Assembly: GCA_023249475.1 (NCBI GenBank)
Contig: JAHFCO010000022.1
Span: forward strand, 1 to 39,384
Source: Bacillota bacterium
GTDB lineage: Bacteria; Bacillota_I; Bacilli_A; Erysipelotrichales; Erysipelotrichaceae
Length of the DNA stretch: 39,384 nt
Reading direction: 5' to 3'
The notes beneath the pieces are model-generated. The model had not been told where the DNA came from. It saw only the letters and a program-made list of their open reading frames with translations, and did not search any database. A program made the translations under genes and the position numbers. Shown piece by piece: positions 1 to 9,125 of this stretch (the first letter of the stretch is position 1; each line of letters opens with the position of its first letter).

Positions 1-25
1 TAAAAAAGACACAACGACGAAGAAA

Positions 26-57
26 AAAGAGAAGGATTTTTGAGTCTCCTTCTCTTT
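26..57 (-). terminator. Rho-independent terminator of the GRE1-activase unit
   Basis: An 11-bp perfect stem pairs 26-36 with 47-57 around a 10-base loop. Read on the minus strand it is followed by a T-rich tail. It lies about 45 bases past the activase stop codon, where a terminator for the leftward two-gene unit is expected. Confidence 0.8.
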
Positions 58-100
58 CACCCACACTGAATTTTATAGCGTGCTTTTCCTAAACCACACT

Positions 101-1012
101 CTATCTTAGAGTGCTGTTTTCAAGAACAACGTTCTTGATTTTGTTTTTCTTGATTTCTTCTCTCCAGAACATTTTTACCTGATCTTCCGCGACATCATAG
201 AATTCGCGTTCGTTCACCAGATGGAACACTTGTTTTTTACGTAGCTTATGGTAAGGAAGCAGATCGATCTGCGTTATGTTTGGATAAGCTTCTTGAATAA
301 GCGCGATTTGTTTGAAGTGATCCTGTGTATCGTTGATTCCTGGAATCAACACGCAACGAAGCACCACGTCTTTTTTCGCTTTTATCAACGTATCCAGCAT
401 GATCTTTGGATCGAACTTCCTTCCCACATACTTTTCATACTTCGAATCGTCGCTGAGTTTATAGTCCACCAGATAAAGGTCGATCCAATCCGTCGTTTGA
501 CCGATGAGTTTCGCCGGGTCGTTCCCGGAAACATCCAGCGTCAGATGGATGTTTCTCTTCTTCAGTTCGACGGCACATTCTTGGATGAACGGCCATTGGT
601 TGAGGGCTTCCCCGCCGGAGAACGTTACCCCTCCGTTCGAGGTTTCATAATAGTCCTTGTCTTTCATCACTTCGTTCACCAAATCTTCCACGGTGATTTC
701 ATCCCCGAATTTGCCGAAGGCTTTTTTGGGGCAAACGTCGATCAATGCGAGGTTTTGGTCATGAAGCTGCATGTCGACGATGGCTTTGCCGTTTTCAAGC
801 GTGATTCCATTACCCTGTACGAATTCGACGCATTTACCGCAACCGTTACAACGGGATTCATCATAGCTGAGTTGGACATAGGATGCGATCGATTCAGGAT
901 TGTGGCACCATCGGCAACGCAGACCACAGCCTTTAAAGAAGACGGTCGTCCGGATTCCGGGACCGTCGTTGACGCTGAATCGTTGGATGTCGAAAACCAA
1001 ACCTTTATTCAT
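101..1012 (-). CDS. Glycyl radical enzyme activating protein (radical SAM), partner of GRE1
   Basis: Cytoplasmic radical-SAM enzyme expected to install the glycyl radical on the GRE encoded just upstream. About 303 residues. The N-terminus has the pyruvate formate-lyase activase signature DGPGIRTTVF followed by CGLRCRWC, the CX3CX2C cluster that binds S-adenosylmethionine. A short ferredoxin-like insert follows with CNGCGKC and a later isolated CP, so only enough Cys for one extra 4Fe-4S cluster instead of the usual two. GGVTFSGGEAL is the family's GGE-type SAM motif. The ATG at 1012 is chosen because AAAGGA precedes it; it overlaps the GRE1 stop by 8 bases, indicating translational coupling. 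Upstream in-frame Met codons lie inside GRE1 and lack such a site. Family assignment is firm; the partner is inferred from position. Confidence 0.93.
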   Translation of the reverse strand: MNKGLVFDIQRFSVNDGPGIRTTVFFKGCGLRCRWCHNPESIASYVQLSYDESRCNGCGKCVEFVQGNGITLENGKAIVDMQLHDQNLALIDVCPKKAFGKFGDEITVEDLVNEVMKDKDYYETSNGGVTFSGGEALNQWPFIQECAVELKKRNIHLTLDVSGNDPAKLIGQTTDWIDLYLVDYKLSDDSKYEKYVGRKFDPKIMLDTLIKAKKDVVLRCVLIPGINDTQDHFKQIALIQEAYPNITQIDLLPYHKLRKKQVFHLVNEREFYDVAEDQVKMFWREEIKKNKIKNVVLENSTLR

Positions 1013-3293
1013 TGCATGTCCTTTCCAGGATTTCTTTCTGGACATCCCGGTCGAGATTGACATAGCGTGCGCTAAACCCGCCGACACGGACGATCAGGTC
1101 GCGATGACGTTCGGGATGGTGATAGGCGTCGGTGAGTTCTTCCTGGTTGACGATGTTGACCATGAGTTGCGGTCCGCCTTTTCTGAAGTAGGTCGTGAAG
1201 AGGGCTTTGACTTTCTCGCGTTCCATCGTAAACATACGGCGGGAGAACTTGATGTTCTGTACGGTTCCGGCACTGAGGTCGGCCCGTATTTTCGCCAACG
1301 AATTCAACATCGCCGTGGGTCCGTTGACATCCGCCCCGCTTTGCGGGTTGTTCGCATTGGACATATACATCCCGGCGATCCGTCCGTCGGGGGAACTTCC
1401 GGTGGCTCTTCCCCATTCCGTATTCACTTGATTGTTGATGACGACGACCAACCAGCTGTCCAATCCGATCTTGGAGGCTTGCGCCGCCACTTCGTTGCAG
1501 GTGAATTCATGGAGTTCGGCCGCGATTTTGTCGACTTCTTCCAGGTCGTTGCCGAACTTGGGTGCTTCCAGCATCCATTCTTTGATTTCGTCATACCCGT
1601 CGAAATCGTTTCTCAACACATCCTGAAGTTGAGTCATCGTGAGCTTCTTTTCATCGAAAACCAACTGTTTGATCGCCATCAAGGAATCCGCGGCGTTCAT
1701 GTTGCCATACATTTCATTGGTTCCGCCCAAATGGCGAACCCCGCCGTCCAAGACGGACTTCCCTCTTCCGATGCAATCATGGGTCAGGATGCTGGTATAG
1801 ATGAATCCGACCGCCTGGTTCATCGTACGGTAGGAATTCGTATGGGCGATTGAACCGATTTGGATATAGTAGGACAAGAGTTTCTTATATTCGTCGAAAA
1901 GTTCATCGAAGCTCTCGATGTCTTTCATGGGTTTTGTTATGTGGGTTCCGGTTCTAGGCTTGAAATCCCAGGTATCCACTCCATCATTCAATAGGATGGT
2001 CAATGACTTCAACAGGTTGACACAGACATTGGGTGTACCGACCCCCATGCCCGAGAGGACGAATTCGCCGCACCCGAAGGGGACATAGTTCTCCGCCGTC
2101 TTTTCATCCACATGCATGGTATTCATCACGGAGGGGACATTGACATCGTCGTTGTAGAGGATCGGATAGGTCACCCCGGTCGCGATGCTTTCCAACGCCT
2201 TGTCCATGATTTCAGGGTCCATGCCCTCATAGAAACGAAGGGTGAATTGCGGCTCGACGAGTTGGGCGCGTTTGGTCGCTTCGATCGCGAGTTTACAGAA
2301 AACATCTGCGTTTTCTTCGTTGCGGCGGCCCTTCCCACCGACGATGACCCGACCGTTGACGTTGGTGCGTTTGACTTCGATCAAACGCCATTGCGATTCG
2401 ATCAGATCGATCGCATCCTGCTCGCTCAGTCTTCCGCTCTTCAAATCGGAAACCAGGTAATCCCCGAGATAATCATCCATCCGACCGAAATTGACGACGC
2501 CGGCCATCGAAGAGTATAGCCATGCCAATTGCATGGCCGAGATCATCGAATTGGGTTTCCCGTGTTCGATCTGCTTCAATGCTGTTAGAAGCCGTTCCAT
2601 TTGGCGACGACGTTTGGGGGAGAGTTGTTGGTTGATGAGTTTGACTTCGACTTCTTGGATATGATGATGGATCGTTTCGCTCAATAGCTTCAGTGCATCG
2701 ATCATCGCATCATACAGGGTCGACGAAGCCGGAAGATCGCGTTTCTTCAACGAGATGACTTCCTTCAGTCCATCGATGCCATGGTCAAGCAAGAGGTTAT
2801 AGTCGAGATACATCCCGCTAAAGCGGGCGGTGACGATCATCGGATAAAGGACATCGACGAACCGTCCGGAAACATTTTCCACCAGGTTATCGCGATAGAA
2901 GACTTCCCGCGTATCATGGATTTTCCAATATTCCATCAGTTCGTTCAAGACGTCGTCTTTTTCACCTTTAAATCTCTTCTTCATTTTTTCGACTTGGTCG
3001 AAGCGGCAGTAATGTCCCGGCGCACCGACGGACGTTACGCTGCCAAACCCGATCGGTAAGGAATCATACCTTCCGACGATCAAATCATCCTCGTACATCG
3101 GACGGAAGACGCGCGGAAAAAGCACGCGCAGGCATGCCATTTCACGTTCGAACTTCTGATCTTCCCGATACGACGCATGCGTCTGGGTATAGCGAACCAT
3201 CAGTTCCAATTGTTCAAGGTCGCTTAAATAGAGCGGTTCTTTCGGAGCCACCGCCACGTTTTGTTCGTTTTTACGGAGTACACGTTCGATCAT
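1005..3293 (-). CDS. Glycyl radical enzyme GRE1 (PFL/dehydratase family, substrate unknown)
   Basis: A 762-residue glycyl radical enzyme of the pyruvate formate-lyase-like family. The C-terminal radical loop is RVGGFSARY with the radical glycine near residue 739. The active-site thiyl cysteine is Cys408 in FGCGEF. A single Cys followed two residues later by Glu matches eliminase/dehydratase-type GREs (usual motif GCVE) and not pyruvate formate-lyase, which needs adjacent Cys-Cys. The V to G change inside the motif is unusual, so the reaction cannot be assigned. The start at 3293 is set by GAGGG 5 bases upstream; a longer reading from 3347 would run through the -10 box. It is first in a two-gene unit with its activase. 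A TTGATT-N17-TATAAT promoter and a TTGTATATACAA palindrome lie upstream. The same palindrome lies at the SIS operon promoter near 39040, so co-regulation is likely. Confidence 0.93.
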   Translation of the reverse strand: MIERVLRKNEQNVAVAPKEPLYLSDLEQLELMVRYTQTHASYREDQKFEREMACLRVLFPRVFRPMYEDDLIVGRYDSLPIGFGSVTSVGAPGHYCRFDQVEKMKKRFKGEKDDVLNELMEYWKIHDTREVFYRDNLVENVSGRFVDVLYPMIVTARFSGMYLDYNLLLDHGIDGLKEVISLKKRDLPASSTLYDAMIDALKLLSETIHHHIQEVEVKLINQQLSPKRRRQMERLLTALKQIEHGKPNSMISAMQLAWLYSSMAGVVNFGRMDDYLGDYLVSDLKSGRLSEQDAIDLIESQWRLIEVKRTNVNGRVIVGGKGRRNEENADVFCKLAIEATKRAQLVEPQFTLRFYEGMDPEIMDKALESIATGVTYPILYNDDVNVPSVMNTMHVDEKTAENYVPFGCGEFVLSGMGVGTPNVCVNLLKSLTILLNDGVDTWDFKPRTGTHITKPMKDIESFDELFDEYKKLLSYYIQIGSIAHTNSYRTMNQAVGFIYTSILTHDCIGRGKSVLDGGVRHLGGTNEMYGNMNAADSLMAIKQLVFDEKKLTMTQLQDVLRNDFDGYDEIKEWMLEAPKFGNDLEEVDKIAAELHEFTCNEVAAQASKIGLDSWLVVVINNQVNTEWGRATGSSPDGRIAGMYMSNANNPQSGADVNGPTAMLNSLAKIRADLSAGTVQNIKFSRRMFTMEREKVKALFTTYFRKGGPQLMVNIVNQEELTDAYHHPERHRDLIVRVGGFSARYVNLDRDVQKEILERTCNE

Positions 3294-3323
3294 CGGATTC
3301 CCTCGCTTTGTGTTTACCCTTGA

Positions 3324-3352
3324 ATTATACGCCCCTCCGTCGATCAAATCAA
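3324..3352 (-). promoter_or_regulatory. Sigma-70-type promoter of GRE1
   Basis: Minus-strand -35 TTGATT (3347-3352), 17-base spacer and perfect -10 TATAAT (3324-3329), about 30 bases before the GRE1 start codon. Confidence 0.75.
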
Positions 3353-3367
3353 TGATTTTTATGTTAC

Positions 3368-3379
3368 TTGTATATACAA
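3368..3379. promoter_or_regulatory. Palindromic operator TTGTATATACAA upstream of GRE1
   Basis: A 12-bp perfect palindrome lies just upstream of the GRE1 -35 box. From memory, the Bacillus subtilis TreR operator (GntR/UTRA family) has this core. The same palindrome, extended to 16 bp, overlaps the promoter at 39037-39052. Here it sits upstream of the -35 box, a position that suits an activator or a looping repressor. Site identity is seen; the regulator is inferred. Confidence 0.55.
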
Positions 3380-4133
3380 ATTTGTAGTAATGAATTCAAG
3401 CAAAGGAAATTGATAGATGGAACCGCACTTGAATGCGTTTACTGTCTCTTCGAACTTTGAAAACATTTAGAAGATTTATGAATCAATTAGAAATAGAAAA
3501 AACCCGAATTGAGGCAACACGGGCACAAGGTATGGAGGAAAGTTGGTGGAAGTGAGCCGAGTATCACAACATCCAGCAAATTGAGTCGTGATGCACTCAA
3601 ATCAAATAAAGTAACAACTCTCAAAGCCTACTTTTCTCAATATGGGAAAACCAACCACTAAACCAAAAAGCTATAACGAATGAGTTCCAAAATCAATTCG
3701 ATTAGGGAAACCATCGTTATCGCCATCATTCGAAACCATGACTATCAGTTAACTCCACTTTCAAACACAGATTGATGGATAAACAAAAATCATTCATTCG
3801 ATTTGTTATCTCATGGTGTTGGCAACAGTAATTGATTTAAACCTTTCCCATTTCTCCCATACACCATTTCAATGCAGAATCGTTCATTTCAATGAAGTAC
3901 TTTTCTTATTTTTAACAAATTGTATAGTCACGGACATGACACAGGAAGGTTGATCAACACTTTGTATCTCGGGCGTATAGTCTCAATTATTTTATCGTTG
4001 ACCAATCAATCCAATCATGAAAAAAAACATGTGTGTCCACCTATTCGTATCTACCTATGCTTGAATTGTACAAACATTGTTGTTACTGCCAAATACACCT
4101 AATCAAGTAAGCGAGTTATTACAATTCAATAGT
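3380..4133. other. AT-rich stretch without an intact gene
   Basis: About 750 bases, clearly richer in A and T than the flanking operons. Six frames give only short, frequently interrupted readings. The plus-strand frame from about 3480 to 3840 contains several stretches of 15-30 protein-like residues separated by stops, which could be a decayed gene, but nothing recognisable remains. No terminal inverted repeats or transposase motifs were seen. Confidence 0.5.
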
Positions 4134-4703
4134 TCATTTCAACATCTTTTTCCACTCAGAATGGATAAATGGAGTTATGATAAACCCCGAAACCAATATA
4201 GTCCAAAAAACTACTTTTACAAAATAGTCTAGCAGAGGCATTCTATAAACAACTGCACTTGTATTCTCAAAATCTTGGATAATTTCAATACGCCCTAAAA
4301 TGTTGCGTTTTATGTACTTCATTCCACTAGTAGTTACGAATATTTCCTTGTTGCTGTTCAATTTGCTATATACTGTGGAAAACTGGTCTTCTCTTTGAGA
4401 TAAAACAACTCCATTCAAATCCATTACATAGACAGTAGATGCATCCGATAAAAGGATTGAGTCGTCATTCTCTATTGTAAAAAGATATCCTTTTGTAGTC
4501 ATTGGAAATATCGACTTAACTAGTGACTGATCTATGTACACTTCAATTTTCGAATCTTTCCCTACATATAGCTTCCCAAACGAGTCAACTGCGAATGAAT
4601 ATGTGTTCAATGATACTTTTCCACTAATTAGTAATATGAAACACACTACAGTCATTGGAACACCGACAGATAGATACTTGATTAATAATTTAGGAATTTT
4701 CAT
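4134..4703 (-). CDS. Small membrane protein with two terminal TM helices and an extracytoplasmic beta-rich domain
   Basis: Unrecognised protein of 189 residues. One hydrophobic helix lies near residues 8-28 and another near residues 160-180, followed by a basic tail ending KKMLK. The middle is rich in short beta-like segments (for example YSFAVDSFGKLYVGKDSKIEVYID, quoted here only in part as FAVDSFGKLYVG) resembling NHL/WD-type repeat blades, which would lie outside the membrane. The ATG at 4703 has AGGTGA about 7 bases upstream, better than the GTG at 4712. It follows the frameshifted secreted-protein reading by 9 bases, so the two probably formed one unit. Base composition is AT-rich, unlike the neighbouring operons, which suggests separate origin. 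Function unknown. Confidence 0.6.
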   Translation of the reverse strand: MKIPKLLIKYLSVGVPMTVVCFILLISGKVSLNTYSFAVDSFGKLYVGKDSKIEVYIDQSLVKSIFPMTTKGYLFTIENDDSILLSDASTVYVMDLNGVVLSQREDQFSTVYSKLNSNKEIFVTTSGMKYIKRNILGRIEIIQDFENTSAVVYRMPLLDYFVKVVFWTILVSGFIITPFIHSEWKKMLK

Positions 4704-4712
4704 AATGTTCAC

Positions 4713-4975
4713 CTACCATTCTATCAGTTTAACATATGCCTTGGCCACATAGCGGAAATCATCGGTTAGGAAGTATTTGACATTTGCTTCACGTTTCTCT
4801 TCCACTTCCTGCATCGGGACATCCTCGGAAGGATCGATGGCCGCTTGAACCTCTTGAATGACATTCGTGGGCTTGGATTCCGGGATGGAATCCATTGCCC
4901 AGACCCGTTGAATCAAATACGAAAAACCAACGCAGTAACGATCGTTGCGATGAGAACGTGATGTAATTGTTTCAT
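4713..4975 (-). pseudogene. Frameshifted small secreted or membrane protein
   Basis: An ATG at 4975 with GGGGGA 7 bases upstream starts a signal-peptide-like stretch (MKQLHHVLIATIVTALVF) that stops after 20 codons. The adjacent frame is open from there to the stop at 4713 and encodes about 67 residues, acidic in the middle and ending YVKLIEW. Adding one T to the five-T run at 4922-4926 (A-run on the plus strand) joins the two into a secreted protein of roughly 87 residues. So this is a one-base deletion pseudogene, a sequencing error in a homopolymer, or a slippage-expressed gene. No family is recognised. Confidence 0.5.
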
Positions 4976-5000
4976 ACTTGTTCCCCCGTATGTTGATTTC

Positions 5001-5031
5001 ATAGTAACACTTCGCATAGAGGGCTTGTCAA
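5001..5031 (-). promoter_or_regulatory. Possible promoter of the small secreted/membrane protein pair
   Basis: Minus-strand perfect -35 TTGACA (5026-5031) with TACTAT (5001-5006) 19 bases downstream, or a shifted TTACTA at 18. The spacing is long, so this is tentative. Confidence 0.4.
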
Positions 5032-5082
5032 CATCCTTTTGTATGCATTTACAGTTTTCTTAAGTATAAACATGTTCTTCAT

Positions 5083-5988
5083 CTATAAGGCGTTTTCCAC
5101 ATGCACATCAAACCCCATCGATTCAAGCTTTTCTTTGATTTCTTGGATCTTTACATTATCGGTCTTCTTCTGGTCCTTCATCGGATATTCCTCACCCAAT
5201 GCCACATACTTCCCTTCGCCGAAATTGTGATAGGCCAGAAGTTCGATACGTTGGAATGCCGAGGGATGATGTTTGAGCCAATCGAATCGCTTCTCCCATT
5301 CTTGATCCGTATCGTTAACCCAATCGAGAAGCACCATTCTCAAAACGATGTTCTTTTTTAACCGGATCAATTTCTCCAAGTTGGTCAGGATGTTTTCGTT
5401 GTCTTGTCCGGTGTACCGAAGATGCTGGATCGGATCGATGAACTTCAGGTCATACAGATAGAGATCGACATAGGGATCGATCGCCTCGAACGCTTCGAAC
5501 CCCACGTTCCCCGCGGTTTCGATCGCGATATGGATCCCTTCTTTTTTCAGGTGTTTTACGACTTCTTTGAGGAATTCGGGTTGAAGTAAGGGTTCCCCTC
5601 CGCTGAAGGTCACACCGCCTCGAGACTCTTCATAAAACAAACGGTCGCGCAAACACGTTTTCGCGACGTCTTCCGCTTCGATTTCTTCATTCACCCTCAC
5701 AAATACCTTGTACGGGCAGACCGCGATGAATTTCGCCAATTCTTTTTGTGGATCAAAGATCAAGGATTTCCCATTCAGTGTTAGTGCTTGGTCGGTGTCG
5801 ATCAATAGACAGGCGGCACATCCCGTGCAACGGGACGTGAACACCATGATTCTCTCTTCGTTACGCAGGGATTCGGGGTTGCTGCACCACAAACATCTCA
5901 GACCACAACCTGCTAAAAAGACGGTCGTCCGGATTCCGGGACCGTCATGCAGGCTATAGCGTTGGATGTTGGTGACGTGACCCTTCAC
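5083..5988 (-). CDS. Glycyl radical enzyme activating protein (radical SAM), partner of GRE2
   Basis: A 301-residue PflA-type activase, last gene of the 12-gene operon. It has DGPGIRTTVF and CGLRCLWC near residues 17-36 for the SAM-binding cluster, a CTGCAAC insert with a later VCP for one extra 4Fe-4S cluster, and GGVTFSGGEPL. The start is GTG at 5988, overlapping the GRE2 stop as GTGA with GGAG upstream, indicating coupled translation. It is similar in layout to the activase at 101-1012, with the same reduced ferredoxin insert, so the two GRE-activase pairs probably share ancestry. No obvious terminator hairpin follows its stop. Confidence 0.93.
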   Translation of the reverse strand: MKGHVTNIQRYSLHDGPGIRTTVFLAGCGLRCLWCSNPESLRNEERIMVFTSRCTGCAACLLIDTDQALTLNGKSLIFDPQKELAKFIAVCPYKVFVRVNEEIEAEDVAKTCLRDRLFYEESRGGVTFSGGEPLLQPEFLKEVVKHLKKEGIHIAIETAGNVGFEAFEAIDPYVDLYLYDLKFIDPIQHLRYTGQDNENILTNLEKLIRLKKNIVLRMVLLDWVNDTDQEWEKRFDWLKHHPSAFQRIELLAYHNFGEGKYVALGEEYPMKDQKKTDNVKIQEIKEKLESMGFDVHVENAL

Positions 5989-8381
5989 ACGCTGACTCCG
6001 TTTTCACTTCGCGCCAGAATCGCTTCTTGCGCCTGGGGCATCAACGAGACAAATTGTGCACAGTACCCTGCGACCCTGACCATCAAGTCCCCGTAGTTTT
6101 CCGGATGCGCCATCGCATCCCGTAGGACTTTGGAATCCAGGACATTGAATTGATTGTGATAGATACCCAAACGGACAGATGTTTTCAATAACGCTTTGAA
6201 TTTGGCCAGACTTTCCGGACTTTTCATCGAGGAAGGAGAGAAACGCATGTTCAGTAACTGTCCGGCCGCGACTTTCTCGTTGGGGAGTTTCGCGACGGAA
6301 AGAAGCACGGCGGTGGGACCGCAAGTATCGCTACCTTGGGTCGGGGAACAGCCTTCGTTGAGCGGACTCTTCGCACTGCGTCCATCGGGGGTCGCTCCGA
6401 CTTCCATCCCGTTGGGGACATAGGAAGTGATGTTCGAGGTGGACATCGTATAGGCGCTGATGCGCGGTCCTTTTCCTTTGCGAAGGGTTTCCAATTTAGG
6501 CAACAATTCGAGATAGGAATCGAAAACGTCCTTGACGATTTGATCCACGTCGTCGAGGTCATTGCCATACTTTTCCACATCCAACACCTGTCTTCGGATC
6601 ATCGCGCTGTCACGGGATGTCCAATTGTCTTCCATCGCGGCTTTGAGTTGAGCCAGGGTGAATTTCTTCTCTTCGATGACCAATTTCTTCAGCACCATCA
6701 ATGAATTCCCGACGACGCTGGGTCCGATGTTGGACTGGGAGATAATGTCGTAGCGACATCCGCCTTCCTTCACCGTCTTTCCTAGCGCAAGGCAATCGAG
6801 CATCATGGACGATGAGAAAGGGTCGGCGTCATAAATTTCAAGCGAGGCGTCGCAGATTTGGTCGGCTTCAACCGCCAAGTTCGTATAGAAATCCAACACG
6901 TTTTGCCATGCCTTGAATAAATCGTCGTAGTTCGTAATGATGAATTCATCGGAATCCTGCTCCTGAACCTTCAGTAAGCGAATCCCGCTTTGCGGGTCTC
7001 TCCCGTTGTAAAGCATGAGTTCAAGCATCTTTCCCCAATTACTGTAGGTCATCCCGGTCGGACGGTGTCCATACTTTCCAGGTATCCCGGTCTCGACGCA
7101 TCCGATCGCGACGTAGTCACGGGCTTCGGGTAAGGGAATCCCCAAATCGACCAAACCTTTGATGGCGACCTCGTCGTTAAACATCGAAGGCATACCGCCT
7201 CCCGTGGCGATCAGCTTCACCGCCGTTTCCAGCAGTTCATCGGGTGTATCGCGATGATAGCGCATGGAGAAGTTCGGCTCGTTGAGCGCGGTCTGGTTCA
7301 TGGCTTCAAGGCAAAGATACGACAGATCGTTGGTCGCGTCGTTGCCATTCTCATCGATGCCTCCGATCATGAGGTTGGTGTAGAGCGGATAGCCTTGGGA
7401 ATAGACGGTATGGGCGTTGGGACGCAGTTTATTGAGGGAGTTGGTCATCAGGAAGAAATGGATGAGGGTTTCAAGGGCTTGTTCCTTTGAAAGAGTGCCG
7501 GATTCCATATCTTTCTTATAATAGGGGTAGAGGGTTTGGTCGAATCGACCGAAACAAAAGGAATGACCGTTGCTTTCGATCGATTGCATCACATGGATCA
7601 GATACATCGCCTGCACGGCGTCTTGAAAAGAAGATGCGGGGCCTTCAAACAAGCGGTTCGCCCGATCCGACATTTCCAGGAGTTCTTGTTTTCGTCGAGC
7701 TTGGTTTTCATGATCCGATAATTCTTTGCATAAACCCGCGTACCGTTTCGCAAACGCCAACGCCGCGCTTAGCGCGATGCGTACGCCACGATAAAAGTCG
7801 TTGGTCTCGTCGATCGAGTCGAGGACGGATCGGAATCCATGCGCCAAAACCGTTGGGAAATCCGGCACCAAATGACCGTCGCCGCTCATCGAAATCCCGC
7901 CCAGGTGAAGGGCGCCTTGGCGTGTGGCGAGTTTGATTTCCTCGGTGAGATTACGATTCACCTCATCCTGATGTGTCTTCCCTTTCCAAAAACCGACGAT
8001 GGAAAGGATGTCGTTTCTTACTTTGGGGTCGACCGCGAACGCATCGCCTTGGCGAAGGGCGAACGTGTCGATTTCCTTTTCGATCCAGTCGATGGAATAT
8101 TCAGGGAAGACCGGGGCGGCGAAATTGCGCGAGGCTTGGTTTCCGAAGATCAGACTGTCTTCTTCGATAGAGATGCTCATGTGGCGAAGGGTATGCGAAA
8201 AGGCCTGCGCTTTACGCAGGATCATCGCTTGACCTTCGGTTTCTTGAAAGGATCGGGTATAGAAAAGCGCCCGTTCGCTGCACAGGGAGGCGTCGTGACG
8301 CAACATCTTGCGTCGTAAACGGTCGATCCGGTTCAGATCGATCGCTGTAAGGTCAACGTTCTGTGTAAGCTGCGGGCGCAT
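5985..8381 (-). CDS. Glycyl radical enzyme GRE2 (dehydratase/eliminase-type)
   Basis: A 798-residue glycyl radical enzyme. Cys428 lies in IGCVETG, the Cys-x-Glu arrangement of glycerol/propanediol dehydratase-type GREs, and the radical loop is RVAGYCAQF with the radical Gly at about residue 772. The missing Cys-Cys pair argues against pyruvate formate-lyase. The family removes water, amines or sulfite from small polar substrates, or decarboxylates; the substrate here is not readable from sequence. It lies directly after the DeoC-type aldolase with a 4-base gap and is coupled to its own activase. Context (sugar-type regulator, aldolase, hexulose-phosphate enzymes) suggests a polyol or sugar-derived substrate, an inference only. 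Start ATG at 8381 with AAGGA upstream. Confidence 0.93.
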   Translation of the reverse strand: MRPQLTQNVDLTAIDLNRIDRLRRKMLRHDASLCSERALFYTRSFQETEGQAMILRKAQAFSHTLRHMSISIEEDSLIFGNQASRNFAAPVFPEYSIDWIEKEIDTFALRQGDAFAVDPKVRNDILSIVGFWKGKTHQDEVNRNLTEEIKLATRQGALHLGGISMSGDGHLVPDFPTVLAHGFRSVLDSIDETNDFYRGVRIALSAALAFAKRYAGLCKELSDHENQARRKQELLEMSDRANRLFEGPASSFQDAVQAMYLIHVMQSIESNGHSFCFGRFDQTLYPYYKKDMESGTLSKEQALETLIHFFLMTNSLNKLRPNAHTVYSQGYPLYTNLMIGGIDENGNDATNDLSYLCLEAMNQTALNEPNFSMRYHRDTPDELLETAVKLIATGGGMPSMFNDEVAIKGLVDLGIPLPEARDYVAIGCVETGIPGKYGHRPTGMTYSNWGKMLELMLYNGRDPQSGIRLLKVQEQDSDEFIITNYDDLFKAWQNVLDFYTNLAVEADQICDASLEIYDADPFSSSMMLDCLALGKTVKEGGCRYDIISQSNIGPSVVGNSLMVLKKLVIEEKKFTLAQLKAAMEDNWTSRDSAMIRRQVLDVEKYGNDLDDVDQIVKDVFDSYLELLPKLETLRKGKGPRISAYTMSTSNITSYVPNGMEVGATPDGRSAKSPLNEGCSPTQGSDTCGPTAVLLSVAKLPNEKVAAGQLLNMRFSPSSMKSPESLAKFKALLKTSVRLGIYHNQFNVLDSKVLRDAMAHPENYGDLMVRVAGYCAQFVSLMPQAQEAILARSENGVSV

Positions 8382-8385
8382 GGGT

Positions 8386-9114
8386 TTACTTTCCTTCCCG
8401 TACGTCTTCGATCGTCGTGTTTAAAACCAGACCGGTGGATTTATAGCCGATCCCCATACGGTCGACACCCAGATCGATGTATTCAAGGAAACGTTCGCGG
8501 GTACGGATCCCGCCCGATCCTTTGACTTTGCATTTCCCCTGCACGGCATCGAACATCACAGCCAAGACTTCCGGCGTCGCGCCGTCGCTCTTTCCGCCGG
8601 TGAAGAAACCGGTCGAGGTCTTCACGAAGTCGACGCCGACTTTCGCACTGATTTCACAGGCTTTGCGGACTTCATCCAAGGTCAAGGCATCGGTTTCGAA
8701 GATGACCTTGATCTCGACTTTGTGTTGGTGGCAGGCGTCGGTGACGGCCTTCAGGTCTTCTTCGACCAGATCCCAGCGTCCGCTGCGGATGTGACCGTAG
8801 TTGGCGACGATGTCCAGTTCGAAAATATCCCAATGTTCGCAATAGTAATGGATCTGGTCGACCCGTAACTTGGTCGGGGAGAGACCGAAGGGGAAATCCG
8901 CGACGACGCAGATCTTGGTCGGCGTACCCCGGGTCAATTCCTGGGCGATGTCAAGGGAAGTCGGGTTGATACAAACGGTCTTGCATCCGAAATCGACGCC
9001 TTCCTGGACATATTTACGAATCTCTTCCTCGGTGAATTCCGGTTTGAGGACGGATTGGTCGACGTATTGGGCTAATTCCAGACGGGTCATCTCAATCGCT
9101 TTTTTACGTGCCAT
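8386..9114 (-). CDS. deoC: DeoC-family aldolase (deoxyribose-phosphate aldolase or related)
   Basis: A 242-residue TIM-barrel class I aldolase. Deoxyribose-5-phosphate aldolase splits its substrate to acetaldehyde and glyceraldehyde-3-phosphate. The catalytic set is present: Asp101 in ELDIV, Schiff-base Lys165 in DFVKTSTGF and Lys198 in VKGSGGIRT (usual VKASGGIR). AAAGGAGG lies before the ATG at 9114. Within the operon it sits between the corrinoid activator and GRE2. No deoB, deoA or nucleoside transporter is nearby, so the physiological substrate may differ from deoxyribose-5-phosphate. A link to the GRE2 product, or to formaldehyde or glycolaldehyde chemistry, is possible but unproven. Confidence 0.88.
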   Translation of the reverse strand: MARKKAIEMTRLELAQYVDQSVLKPEFTEEEIRKYVQEGVDFGCKTVCINPTSLDIAQELTRGTPTKICVVADFPFGLSPTKLRVDQIHYYCEHWDIFELDIVANYGHIRSGRWDLVEEDLKAVTDACHQHKVEIKVIFETDALTLDEVRKACEISAKVGVDFVKTSTGFFTGGKSDGATPEVLAVMFDAVQGKCKVKGSGGIRTRERFLEYIDLGVDRMGIGYKSTGLVLNTTIEDVREGK

Positions 9115-9125
9115 GATAGCCTCCT

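Noticed and set aside
1005-3293. Annotation of GRE1 as pyruvate formate-lyase
   Set aside because: Pyruvate formate-lyase needs two adjacent active-site Cys. GRE1 has one Cys followed by Gly-Glu.
3920-4102. 60-codon plus-strand frame in the AT-rich stretch
   Set aside because: No convincing ribosome binding site, no motif and low-complexity composition.
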